Part shown: positions 25,613-33,943 of the stretch, piece after piece
How positions within the stretch are numbered: the first letter of the stretch is position 1
Layout of the letters: every line of letters begins with the position of its first letter
NCBI GenBank assembly: GCA_036488875.1
Contig: DASXGW010000014.1
Location: 1 to 64,000 of the forward strand
Direction: 5' to 3'
Source of the DNA: Candidatus Baltobacteraceae bacterium
GTDB lineage: Bacteria; Vulcanimicrobiota; Vulcanimicrobiia; Vulcanimicrobiales; Vulcanimicrobiaceae
Length of the DNA: 64,000 nt
The notes under the pieces: generated by a model
Databases searched by the model: none
Told to the model about the DNA's origin: nothing
Seen by the model: the letters and a program-made list of their open reading frames with translations, nothing else
Position numbers and translations under genes: made by a program

Positions 25613-26292
25613 GGCGTCGGGCGGTCGTGCGGCGTCTGATACTCGGTTTCCAGCTCGGCTCCCGTCGCAGCATCGGTAACCACCGGCTGCACGCGCCGGG
25701 GCGGATAATAGATCAGCGTGGTGAGAATGAAGCCGCCGAGTAAACCGCAGACGTGGGCCTGCCACGAAATCGCGGGCACCGTGAACGTAATGATGAGGTT
25801 GAGGATCAAGATACCGATGTTAGCTTGGACGAGTTCCATGCCGGGCTTCCCGAGCTTCAGTCCAATCGCAAACAACGCGCCGAACAATCCGAAGATCGCT
25901 CCGCTCGCGCCCAGCGTGGGAACGCAGGGTGCGCTCAAGTACACGATGCCCAAACCGGAAAAGACGATCGATGCGAGGTAGACCAGCAGCATTCGCCACG
26001 ATCCCATCGCGTACTCGATAAACCGTCCGAGCGAGTACAGCGAAATCATGTTCACGCCGATGTGAATGAGCCCGGCGTGCAGGAACGCACCGGTGAAGAT
26101 GCGCCACCACTCTCCGCCTTGAATGAACACCCCGCTGCATTGCGCGCCGCGGACGGCCGCGGGAATGAGCGATCCATCGACCAGGACGCGCTCCATGTTT
26201 CCGCCGCCCAGGCTGAACGCACCGGGTCCAGCGACGGAGACTTCCCACAGATAGCCTATGACGTTGAGGATGATGAGCAGGCGGGTGATCAT
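25609..26292 (-). CDS. Rhomboid family intramembrane serine protease
   Basis: 227 residues with six membrane helices. The catalytic Ser lies in LGASGAIFGLFGA (GxSG) and the His in SWQAHVCGLLGGF. An insertion rich in Gly and Val follows the first helix, with a conserved-type WWRIFTGAFLHAGLIHIGVNM loop and GRFIEYAMGSWR. It cleaves membrane proteins within the bilayer; substrates unknown. It overlaps both neighbours by 4 bases. Confidence 0.93.
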   Translation of the reverse strand: MITRLLIILNVIGYLWEVSVAGPGAFSLGGGNMERVLVDGSLIPAAVRGAQCSGVFIQGGEWWRIFTGAFLHAGLIHIGVNMISLYSLGRFIEYAMGSWRMLLVYLASIVFSGLGIVYLSAPCVPTLGASGAIFGLFGALFAIGLKLGKPGMELVQANIGILILNLIITFTVPAISWQAHVCGLLGGFILTTLIYYPPRRVQPVVTDAATGAELETEYQTPHDRPTP

Positions 26293-26960
26293 GCGCGATC
26301 GGCGACCATGACCATTCGTGCGAGTTCGAGCGAGACCGCGTAGCGCTTGCCGTCCACTTCGACGGTGATCGGACCGCCCAGCGGCGCTTTCTCGACGACG
26401 TGCAAATCCGTTCCCGGCCGCAAGCCCACTTCACCGAGGTAGCGCAACATCTCGGGGATCTCTTCGGTGACGCCGCTGACGGTTGCGCGACTGCCTTCGT
26501 CGACTTGCGCCAGCGGAACGCCGATGCGTACCGGGTCGCTCAAATCGCGCGGCGGAATGGGCTGGCCGTGCGGGCACGTTTGCGGATCGCCCAGCAGCGC
26601 GATCAAGCGATCTTCGACGCGTTGCGAAATCGCGTGCTCGAGCATGCACGCTTCCGAATGTACTTCGTCCCACGGCATGCCGAGCACGTCGGTGAGCAGA
26701 CGTTCGGCCAAACGATGACGGCGCAGCACGTTGACGGCGACTTGCAATCCTTTGCGCGTGAGCTTGACCTCGCCACGCGCGACGTACTCCACGTAGCCGT
26801 CTTTGTCGAGCTTCTTGAGCATTCCGGATACCGACGCCGGAGCGACGCCCAAGGATGACGCGAGTCCCGACGTCGTGACGCCCGGCCCCTCGCGCTCGAG
26901 ACGATAGACCGCTTCGAGATACTCCTCGATCGATTCCGCGAAGTGGCTATGACCCGACAT
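26289..26960 (-). CDS. DtxR/MntR-family metal-dependent repressor
   Basis: 223 residues: winged helix (EEYLEAVYRLEREGPGVTTS, LGVAPASVSGMLKKLDKDGY), dimer/metal-binding domain (RRHRLAERLLTDVLGMPWDEVHSEACMLEHAIS, with the usual Glu, Cys and His ligands) and a C-terminal FeoA/SH3-like domain. It senses Fe(II) or Mn(II) and represses metal-uptake genes. None of these are adjacent; its operon partners are the deaminase and rhomboid. Confidence 0.92.
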   Translation of the reverse strand: MSGHSHFAESIEEYLEAVYRLEREGPGVTTSGLASSLGVAPASVSGMLKKLDKDGYVEYVARGEVKLTRKGLQVAVNVLRRHRLAERLLTDVLGMPWDEVHSEACMLEHAISQRVEDRLIALLGDPQTCPHGQPIPPRDLSDPVRIGVPLAQVDEGSRATVSGVTEEIPEMLRYLGEVGLRPGTDLHVVEKAPLGGPITVEVDGKRYAVSLELARMVMVADRA

Positions 26961-27993
26961 TTCGCTTCTCGATTCGGCGCGTTACCGCGGCATGCATTGT
27001 CGCTTTCTCGTGCGGCTCGGCAAAGCTGGCGTCGATGGCGTTGCGAACGAAACGCTCGAGCGTGCCGGGGCCCGCGATCGACTCCACCAGCGCGTACTCC
27101 GACGCGATCGAGGTTCGGAACATTGCCGGATCGTCGGCATCGATGGTCACGACGCAGCCGGCCCGATCGAACTCGACGAACGCGTCGCGATCGGGCAGCG
27201 CCGCCCCCGTCAACACGTTTGACGTCGGGCAGATCTCCAGCGCAATGCGCTCGTCGGCCAGCCGCTGCACCAGACGCTCGTCGTGCAGCGCGGCGACGCC
27301 GTGCCCGATACGTTCCGCGCGCAGCATGTCGATTGCGTCGCGCACGCTCTCGGCGCCGGCCGCTTCACCCGCGTGCGCGACGCAATGTAAGCCATGGGCA
27401 CGCGCGTAAGCGAACGGTGCTTCGTAGAGTTCGGGCGGAAAGCGCTTCTCGTCGCCCCCAAGTCCCACGCCGATGACGTCGAGATCGGTGAGCTGTGCGG
27501 CCATCGTCGCAATCTGCATCGCACGCTCCACGCCGAAGTTCCGCGTGAGGTCGACAATGAGTTTGAAGGTGGCCTGCGGACGCGCGGCCCGCAGCTCGCC
27601 GGCGATCGCTTCCACGCACGCGCGTACGTCGAGCGTCTTGTGAAAGAACGTCCACACCGACGGCGAGATAAACAGCTCGCCGTAAATCACGCCTTGGGCG
27701 AGTGCCGTCTCGACGAACTCGCGCGCAAGGCGCGCGTAATCTTCGGGTGCCGCGAGCGAACGGCTCGCGGCGGCAAAGGCGAGTAAGAACTCGCCGAAGT
27801 CTTTAAAGAGGTAGGGGTCGTGCGGATCGACGCGCTCGGAGGGCTCGTCGACAAACGGACCGTCGGCGCTGCCGGGCCGGTAGCGGAGCGGCACCCCGTA
27901 GCGCGCCGCCAACTCGACAAAGGTCGCCGCCCGCAGCGTGCCCTCAAGGTGACAGTGCAGGTGGACCTTCGGAATGGTGTCCGCCAGGGGCAT
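26947..27993 (-). CDS. add: Adenosine deaminase
   Basis: 348 residues. Zinc and catalytic motifs of the amidohydrolase family: PKVHLHCHLEGTLRA, CVAHAGEAAGAESV, ERIGHGVAAL, LEICPTSN and VTIDADDPAMF. It converts adenosine to inosine and ammonia in purine salvage. Its 3' end overlaps the DtxR-family gene by 14 bases. It heads the minus-strand operon that ends with the secreted nuclease. Confidence 0.94.
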   Translation of the reverse strand: MPLADTIPKVHLHCHLEGTLRAATFVELAARYGVPLRYRPGSADGPFVDEPSERVDPHDPYLFKDFGEFLLAFAAASRSLAAPEDYARLAREFVETALAQGVIYGELFISPSVWTFFHKTLDVRACVEAIAGELRAARPQATFKLIVDLTRNFGVERAMQIATMAAQLTDLDVIGVGLGGDEKRFPPELYEAPFAYARAHGLHCVAHAGEAAGAESVRDAIDMLRAERIGHGVAALHDERLVQRLADERIALEICPTSNVLTGAALPDRDAFVEFDRAGCVVTIDADDPAMFRTSIASEYALVESIAGPGTLERFVRNAIDASFAEPHEKATMHAAVTRRIEKRNVGS

Positions 27994-28072
27994 AGGCCCG
28001 CTCTTCGCGCCCCCTAAGAGCTGGGGCCTTGCAGGGGCGTAACCCAGATCGTAGTATTAGGGTTCTTCCTAT

Positions 28073-28146
<74 letters not shown>

Positions 28147-28154
28147 CCTGTACA

Positions 28155-28191
28155 GGGCCGTTTACTGAAAAGTAAACGGTCCTTGTTTTTT
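28155..28191 (+). terminator. Strong intrinsic terminator after tRNA-fMet
   Basis: A 12-pair stem (gggccgtttact/agtaaacggtcc, one G-T pair) with a gaaa loop, followed by ttgtttttt. It starts 9 bases after the tRNA. The remaining stretch up to 28354 shows no gene. Confidence 0.93.
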
Positions 28192-28354
28192 AGTTGCCGG
28201 TCCGCGGCTAGCGTCATCCGCGTCGCCAGATGAAAGCGCTCAACGTGACTTGCGGTGGAAAGACCGGATAGTGTACGAGGGGACGGATACGCCGAATGAA
28301 GAGCGTGCGCGCGCGGGAGGTAACCGTTTCGCCTCGACGATATAGGACAACGGC

Positions 28355-29230
28355 ATGAAGCTCTTACCAGCTTTCGCCGTTCTGGCGTTTGCTGTATCGA
28401 CCGGGACGGCCGCCGCGCAGTACGCAGACGACCGCTATACGGTTTTGCACGTGTCACCGTCCGGTACCGATTCGAGAATCGCGAGCGGTGAGCCCGAGCA
28501 CATCGTGATCTACGACCGCTCGGCCAAGCCCGGCAACGTGCTGCTATTCATGCCGGGCACCGGCGGAGAGCCGCAGCTGACTCGTTTTCTTGCCGACGCC
28601 GTCGACCACGGGTACCGCGTCGTCAACCTGTCTTACGTCGACACGCCGGCGGTCGCGCAAATCTGCTACGGCCAAGCGCTGCGCGGCGATCCGGACTGCG
28701 CGCAACAGTTTCGGGAGCGCCGAGCGTACGGCGACGGGAGCGCGCCAATTCAGGATCAGCCGCAGGACGCGATCGTGAATCGTTTCACCAAGCTGCTGCA
28801 GTATCTCGTAACGAACGATCCGCAAGGCAACTGGGGGCAGTATCTGCAAAACGGCGAGGTAGTTTGGAGCCGCGTCGCTGTTGCCGGGCAATCGCAAGGC
28901 GGCGGCATGGCCGAGTTCATCGCCCAGCGTCAAGCGGTCGCGCGCGTGATCGTTTTTTCGGGCGGCTGGGACCGCTCGTCACCGCGAGAGATCGCGCATT
29001 GGTACTCCGGGAAGAGCCTCACGCCCGCCGACCGTTGGTTTGGCACCTTCAACGTCGCCGAGCCGATGGCCCATGTCATCGAAGCGTCGTACGCAGCGCT
29101 GGGAATCCCGGCAGCACAGCAGTTCGCACTCGATAAACCGACGCTCGGCGGTGTGCCAGCACACGCGGACGGCATCAGCAATCCGGCATATCGCGACGTT
29201 TGGGATCGGATGCTGGGCAGCGGAAACTAA
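28355..29230 (+). CDS. Secreted alpha/beta-hydrolase-like protein
   Basis: 291 residues with a signal peptide (MKLLPAFAVLAFAVSTGTAA, cleavage AAA-QY). The fold shows LLFMPGTGGEPQLTRFLAD (oxyanion strand), the nucleophile elbow VAGQSQGGGMAEF with Ser in G-x-S-x-G, and a late His in GVPAHADGIS. It is probably an extracellular or periplasmic esterase/lipase; the substrate is unknown. It is convergent with the following gene, overlapping it by 56 bases. Confidence 0.8.
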   Translation: MKLLPAFAVLAFAVSTGTAAAQYADDRYTVLHVSPSGTDSRIASGEPEHIVIYDRSAKPGNVLLFMPGTGGEPQLTRFLADAVDHGYRVVNLSYVDTPAVAQICYGQALRGDPDCAQQFRERRAYGDGSAPIQDQPQDAIVNRFTKLLQYLVTNDPQGNWGQYLQNGEVVWSRVAVAGQSQGGGMAEFIAQRQAVARVIVFSGGWDRSSPREIAHWYSGKSLTPADRWFGTFNVAEPMAHVIEASYAALGIPAAQQFALDKPTLGGVPAHADGISNPAYRDVWDRMLGSGN

Positions 29231-29819
29231 CCGGCCTACCTTCCCGTTCCAAGATGCTGAGCAGTTCGCTGGGCCGATCAGATCCAACGAAAACGCTGCT
29301 AACGCACCGTTCCCCAAAAAATGGGTACGTGCGCAGTTCTACCGGCTCCGCAAAGTCAACCCGGACGGCAACGGTTCCGGGAGAAAGCAGCATCGCAGTT
29401 TCGCGACTTGCAGCGCGTAGCGCACGGCGCCGCGCCCCGGGCTGAGGCGTTACGCTTGAAACGTTTCGCACGTCGGTTTCGATGGCGCCGAATAATCCGA
29501 GGTTAAAGCGAACCTTGCCATCCTCGATCACGTGCGGCATTTTCGACATAGAACCAAAGGCCCCGCAGAGCCATACGGCGCCGGCGATTTCTGCTATATC
29601 GATCGTAACGTTCCAAACCGCATACTGGTGTGGAACCAACAAATGACGCACAACGAAGTCTGGGGGTATCCCGACGATCAGCAATAGCACCAAAATTGGC
29701 AGAACGCTTTCGCTCGTATAGGTGAGGCCGCCGGGCGCCGGAGGGGCAACGATCGCCCGCAAACCATCCTTGGCGCAACGCATGATCGCGACGTCGGCCG
29801 AAAATGATGCGATACGCAA
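29175..29819 (-). CDS. Membrane protein, PH-like domain possible
   Basis: 214 residues. Two membrane helices (SVLPILVLLLIVGIPPDFVV; NVTIDIAEIAGAVWLCGAFG) are followed by a strand-rich soluble part (KVRFNLGLFGAIETDVRNVS... VAVRVDFAEPVELRTYPFFG) as in small bacterial PH-domain membrane proteins. The family call is tentative. The last 18 codons overlap the opposite hydrolase gene, so the true start/stop arrangement deserves care. Confidence 0.6.
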   Translation of the reverse strand: MRIASFSADVAIMRCAKDGLRAIVAPPAPGGLTYTSESVLPILVLLLIVGIPPDFVVRHLLVPHQYAVWNVTIDIAEIAGAVWLCGAFGSMSKMPHVIEDGKVRFNLGLFGAIETDVRNVSSVTPQPGARRRALRAASRETAMLLSPGTVAVRVDFAEPVELRTYPFFGERCVSSVFVGSDRPSELLSILEREGRPVSFRCPASDPKRRDMPDC

Positions 29820-29900
29820 GGGTGAGCATCCTCCGCACGTATTGTCTCATGAAGAGCCGTCGGCTCTTACCACGGAGGTCGCAACTCGTAGTCGCCTCGG

Positions 29901-31052
29901 TTACCCGGATGGGACCGCGCGATACTTTTTCAGGATTGCGATAACTCGATCGATCGGGATCGCCTCGATGACGTGGCCGCGTGACCGCGTCGTCGTTGCC
30001 GCAAACAGCGAGTTGTAGACTGCTTCTTCCGTTGCTTCGAGCGCGGCTTCGAAGAGCGGCGACACTGCATCTGTGGTAACCGTTTCATAGTGCGCCGTTC
30101 CCATGGCACCGTAGGCAACGCGAGCCGACGCGGCCGCCGAGAACGCGATCGCGAAGTCGCCGCTGCCGTTTTCATAGTCGGAGCCCGTGCGGCCGAGTCC
30201 GTAGACAGCGCGCGCGGCGAGTCGCCGGCATTCGTTGGGCGAAAGCGGCGCGTCGGTCGCGACGACCATCATGCACGACCCTTTGCCGGCGTCCGGAGCG
30301 TAGGCGTATTTCCCCAGCTCCTTGCCGACCGGCGCGCCGCCCATCGTCAACACGCCGCCGAAGTTCGTCTGTACGAGCACGCCGACGGTATGGCCGCCAA
30401 ACCGTTGCGGGATCGCGCGTGAAGACGTTCCGATTCCGCCCTTCCAGCCAAAACAGATCGTGCCGGTACCGGCGCCGACGGCGCCCTCCATAACTTTTCC
30501 CTCGCGTGCGTTTTCAATCGCCGAAATCACATGCTCACGCGTCACGTGCATGCCCCGAATATCGTTCAGCCACGAATCGTTGGTCTCGCCGACGACGGCG
30601 TTCACCGACATGACGTTCTCGTTCCCAGGCTGCGCGAGCGTCCACGAAATTGCCCCGAGCATCCCGGTTCCGACGTTGAGCGTGTTCGTTAACACAATGG
30701 GCGTTTCGATCGTGCCCAGTTCTTGGACTTGGGTCGAACCCGCAAGTTTGCCGAACGCGTTGCCGATAAAAACGCCGCCCGGAACCTTCTCCTGAAATAC
30801 GTTTCCGCCGTGGGGAAGAATCGCCGTCACGCCGGTGCACACGTTCGGCGCGTCAACTAACGTCACGTGACCCACGCGAACGCCGGCGACGTCGGTGATC
30901 GCGTTGAGCGCTCCGGTTGGGAAAACGCCGGGCGCTAATCCGATATCGCGGGCGCGTGGGCGCCCCTGCTGCGAACTCGCAGCCTGAGCGATGTTCGAAG
31001 TAGCTGCCGTTGCCAGCGAGGCAAGGATGATCTCGCGTCTGCTCAAGTTCAT
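29901..31052 (-). CDS. P1-family (S58, DmpA-like) aminopeptidase, exported
   Basis: From ATG 31052 (MNLSRREIILASLATAATSN) the protein has 383 residues with a Tat/Sec-like signal; the longer upstream frame is rejected as it lacks family similarity. Family phrases: ARDIGLAPGVFPTGALNAIT, DVAGVRVGHVTL, VGAGTGTICFGWKGGIGTSS, GGVLTMGGAPVG, and DAGKGSCMMVVATDAPL. In the last, the Gly-Ser bond is the autoproteolysis site and Ser becomes the N-terminal nucleophile. These enzymes release N-terminal or beta-linked amino acids from small peptides. Confidence 0.9.
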   Translation of the reverse strand: MNLSRREIILASLATAATSNIAQAASSQQGRPRARDIGLAPGVFPTGALNAITDVAGVRVGHVTLVDAPNVCTGVTAILPHGGNVFQEKVPGGVFIGNAFGKLAGSTQVQELGTIETPIVLTNTLNVGTGMLGAISWTLAQPGNENVMSVNAVVGETNDSWLNDIRGMHVTREHVISAIENAREGKVMEGAVGAGTGTICFGWKGGIGTSSRAIPQRFGGHTVGVLVQTNFGGVLTMGGAPVGKELGKYAYAPDAGKGSCMMVVATDAPLSPNECRRLAARAVYGLGRTGSDYENGSGDFAIAFSAAASARVAYGAMGTAHYETVTTDAVSPLFEAALEATEEAVYNSLFAATTTRSRGHVIEAIPIDRVIAILKKYRAVPSG

Positions 31053-31106
31053 GAGCCGAGCTTCTTCGCCCAGGTAAGCTCTTCCGTCGGAGCGATTAAT
31101 GAGGAC

Positions 31107-31631
31107 ATGGACAAAAGGTTGGTCGCAGCGGCGCTCATCATCGGGGGACTCGCACTTCTGGGCGTGACCACCGCACGCGATGCGCGGCACGATTTCGACT
31201 TCGAAGTTGGAACGTGGAGCATGTCGCCGAGCGGCGATACGCACGTCGTAGAACGCCTGTGGGAGGGCGCGACCATCGCCCGCCTCATCGTTCCCAAGCC
31301 AATGCCGCACGTCCGCGGAAGTTTGTTGACCGTCTATCATCCCGATTCGCAGCAATGGTCTATCTACTGGGTCGACTCAACGGACGGCAGCGTTTCGCCT
31401 CCGCTGGTAGGGCGCTTCTCCCATGGCATCGGTACGTTTGTCGGACCCGACAAAGAGAACGGCCGTCCGGTGCTGGTTCGGCTCGTGTTTTCGAACGTTA
31501 CCGCCAACGCTTTCAAGACCGTGCAGTCCGTTTCGCGCGACGGCGGGAAGACGTGGAAGCTGGGCGTCCCAACGCTTTACGCGCGCCGGTCGAAGATCTC
31601 TTCGTCACATGCATCACGTGCCGTTTGGTGA
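31107..31631 (+). CDS. Exported DUF1579-like protein
   Basis: 174 residues with an N-terminal hydrophobic export helix (MDKRLVAAALIIGGLALLGV). The opening HDFDFEVGTWSM and the later GIGTFVGPDKENGRPVLVRL resemble the DUF1579 beta-barrel family, though the C-terminal part is short. Function unknown. It is divergent from the aminopeptidase gene, with 54 bases between starts that must hold both promoters. Confidence 0.7.
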   Translation: MDKRLVAAALIIGGLALLGVTTARDARHDFDFEVGTWSMSPSGDTHVVERLWEGATIARLIVPKPMPHVRGSLLTVYHPDSQQWSIYWVDSTDGSVSPPLVGRFSHGIGTFVGPDKENGRPVLVRLVFSNVTANAFKTVQSVSRDGGKTWKLGVPTLYARRSKISSSHASRAVW

Positions 31632-31759
31632 GACCTCTTCCCCGCTGCAAGCCGCCGGCTCGTCCAAGAGGCCGTCCTCAGGACGTAAACGGCGGTCTTA
31701 ACCAAAACCTGTGGTAGCGTCGCGGGACGGCCGCCCGCTTCATATCGTATACAAGGGGT

Positions 31760-33871
31760 ATGAGCTCGCGGCGTTTCCCATCACGCCTGTTCCTGGCCAT
31801 TGCGGCGGCAGCCGTATTGGGCGCGTGCGCGGCGCACAGCGGACTGCCGGCGTTTACCCCCGCCGGGGGAGCATCGGACGCCGTCGTCGTGCTGCGCCTC
31901 AATCACGAAGCCGAGCTCGAGCGGCTCGTCGGCGACATCAGCAATCCGCACTCGCCGCGATTTCGGCACTTCCTGACGCTATCGCAGTTCGAGGCGCGCT
32001 ACGCCCCGACGCGGCAGCAGCACGATCGCGTCCTGCGATCGTTGCGCGCCGCCGGCTTTACGATCGTTAGCACGTATCCCGACCGTGCGATCGTCGACGT
32101 CCGCGCGCCGCACGATCCGCGGCTGCCCGCCTCACTAGCTCCGCTCGTGAAGCATCTCCTGATTGCGTCGCCGCCGCGCGCACGCGTCCTCGTTTACGCG
32201 CGCCGTAGTGCGGCCTACCCCCCCGACGCGCTTCCGACGGTTGAGGCGATCAAAAACGGCAGCTTCGAGCAGCGGCTGCATTTCTGGAAGGCCTGCGATG
32301 AGGTTGCGCTGTCGAAGCACGCGTTCGCCGGAAAGTACAGCGCGCTGGTGGGATCGACGTCGCCCGACGCCGGCAACGTTCACGGCATCGAGATCCTCTG
32401 CCAGAAAGTGGTCATTCCCCACGACGCCGTTTTGCGCGCGCACACGTACAGCGTCACCAACGTACGCGACATTCGTAAAGGCGGCTACCAAGAAATCGGC
32501 TTCACGGCCAAACCCGGAAAATCGGGAATCGTGCTCTTCAAGGGATTGACGAACAAGAAGCATTGGGAGCCGCACACGTGGTCGCTCGCCTCGCTCGAAG
32601 GACGCATCCTCTATCTGTATTTCGCCGTTGCGGGCAAGGGACAACCGACGCAGTACGATTCGATGTACGTCGACGCCGTGAAGCTGACCGGCACCGTACC
32701 GACCGCAACGCCGAGCGCGCCGCCGACTCCCGTCGGACCGGGCCCGGGCACGCCGCTGACGGGACCGACGTTCGGACCAAACGGTCAGTGGGCGCCGCGC
32801 GCCGTCGCCGACGCCTTCGATTTTCCGGTTCAACACGGCTACGACGGACGCACGACCACCGTCGCCTTCATCGCGCAATCCGCGCTGACGGCAAGCGATC
32901 TCACGGCGTTCTTTAACGCCAACGGCATCACGCGCGGCGGCACGTTTCAGGAAGTTCACGTCGACGGCGGTCCGGCAAGCGGCGACCGGACCTTAGCGAT
33001 GCTCAATGCCGAAACGATCGGTGCGCTCGCGCCGAGCGCCACGGTCATCGCGTACGAAATACCGTCATTCGACAGCACCTACGTGATCGACGCGTATCAA
33101 GCGGCGATCGACGCGAATAAAGCCAACGTCGTGCTCAACGCCGATCCGTTCGCTCCGTGCGAAACCGACGATACCGCCTTCAACGACGCGATCGAATCGG
33201 AGGCGATCAGCGCGGCCGCGATCGGCATGACCTTCGTTTCGGCCAGCGGCGACGAAGGCGCGGCGTGCTACAGCCAAAGGACGACGACGAACCAAACCGG
33301 CATAACGGCGATCGCCGGTCTTCCGTACGCCCTTTCCGTGGGCGGCAACGCCTCGAAAACCCCGGGTCCGATGAGTGCGCCTGCGGTGTGGAGCGGCGAC
33401 AACGGCTTCGAAGTCGGCGCGAGCGGCGGCGGCGTCTCCTCCACATGGCCGATTCCCAGTTACCAGCAGGGGGTCGCGGGTGCGGCTTCCACGGTTCGTC
33501 GCAACGTTCCCGATATCGCCTTCCCGGCTATCGGCGACGACCTGCATATTAGCGGCACCGACGTAACGTCCGGCGGAACGGCATGGGCGAGTTCGATCGC
33601 GGCCGCGCTGCTTGCCGAAAGCGTTGAGATCTGCGGACCGCTCGGATTCGTCAATCCCGCCGCGTACGCGCTGCTCGCCAAAGGCGGGGAAGGCACGTCG
33701 CTCATCGACGTCACCACCGGCAACAACGCCTTCGCCGCGTTTACGCCCTACGCCGCGACGGCCGGATACGATAATGCAACCGGCATCGGCATGCCCAACG
33801 GCATCAAGTTCGCCGCAGCGGTCTGCGGAAGATCGACGCCGCTAGCGAGGTTCCGATTTCGTCGGATCTAG
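31760..33871 (+). CDS. S53 (sedolisin) homologue, probably inactive, lipoprotein
   Basis: 703 residues. Lipobox VLGAC (Cys23) marks a lipoprotein. Residues 38-125 form a pro-kumamolisin activation domain (NPHSPRFRHFLTLSQFEARY). Residues about 155-310 form an inserted beta-rich region (NGSFEQRLHFWKACDEVALS...) like a carbohydrate-binding module, then a Pro-rich linker. Residues 340-690 are the S53 fold. The E-x3-D pair reads L-x3-N (LAMLN, about residue 411) and the GTS nucleophile motif reads GGTAWA (about 606); the oxyanion Asp (SASGDEG) stays. Loss of activity is inferred. Confidence 0.85.
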   Translation: MSSRRFPSRLFLAIAAAAVLGACAAHSGLPAFTPAGGASDAVVVLRLNHEAELERLVGDISNPHSPRFRHFLTLSQFEARYAPTRQQHDRVLRSLRAAGFTIVSTYPDRAIVDVRAPHDPRLPASLAPLVKHLLIASPPRARVLVYARRSAAYPPDALPTVEAIKNGSFEQRLHFWKACDEVALSKHAFAGKYSALVGSTSPDAGNVHGIEILCQKVVIPHDAVLRAHTYSVTNVRDIRKGGYQEIGFTAKPGKSGIVLFKGLTNKKHWEPHTWSLASLEGRILYLYFAVAGKGQPTQYDSMYVDAVKLTGTVPTATPSAPPTPVGPGPGTPLTGPTFGPNGQWAPRAVADAFDFPVQHGYDGRTTTVAFIAQSALTASDLTAFFNANGITRGGTFQEVHVDGGPASGDRTLAMLNAETIGALAPSATVIAYEIPSFDSTYVIDAYQAAIDANKANVVLNADPFAPCETDDTAFNDAIESEAISAAAIGMTFVSASGDEGAACYSQRTTTNQTGITAIAGLPYALSVGGNASKTPGPMSAPAVWSGDNGFEVGASGGGVSSTWPIPSYQQGVAGAASTVRRNVPDIAFPAIGDDLHISGTDVTSGGTAWASSIAAALLAESVEICGPLGFVNPAAYALLAKGGEGTSLIDVTTGNNAFAAFTPYAATAGYDNATGIGMPNGIKFAAAVCGRSTPLARFRFRRI

Positions 33872-33943
33872 GAGACGAGGTCCGAAGTTTACTGGGGTAA
33901 ACGAGGTCCGAGTCGACAACGAGCCGGCGGAATCGGGGCCTCG

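Noticed and set aside
23909-25639. 576-codon plus-strand frame
   Set aside because: Antisense shadow of the helicase gene, with charged low-complexity composition.
22725-25673. 982-codon minus-strand open frame
   Set aside because: Only its 3' third is a gene (S1/P1 nuclease from 23717). The rest is the high-GC shadow of the DinG-like helicase.
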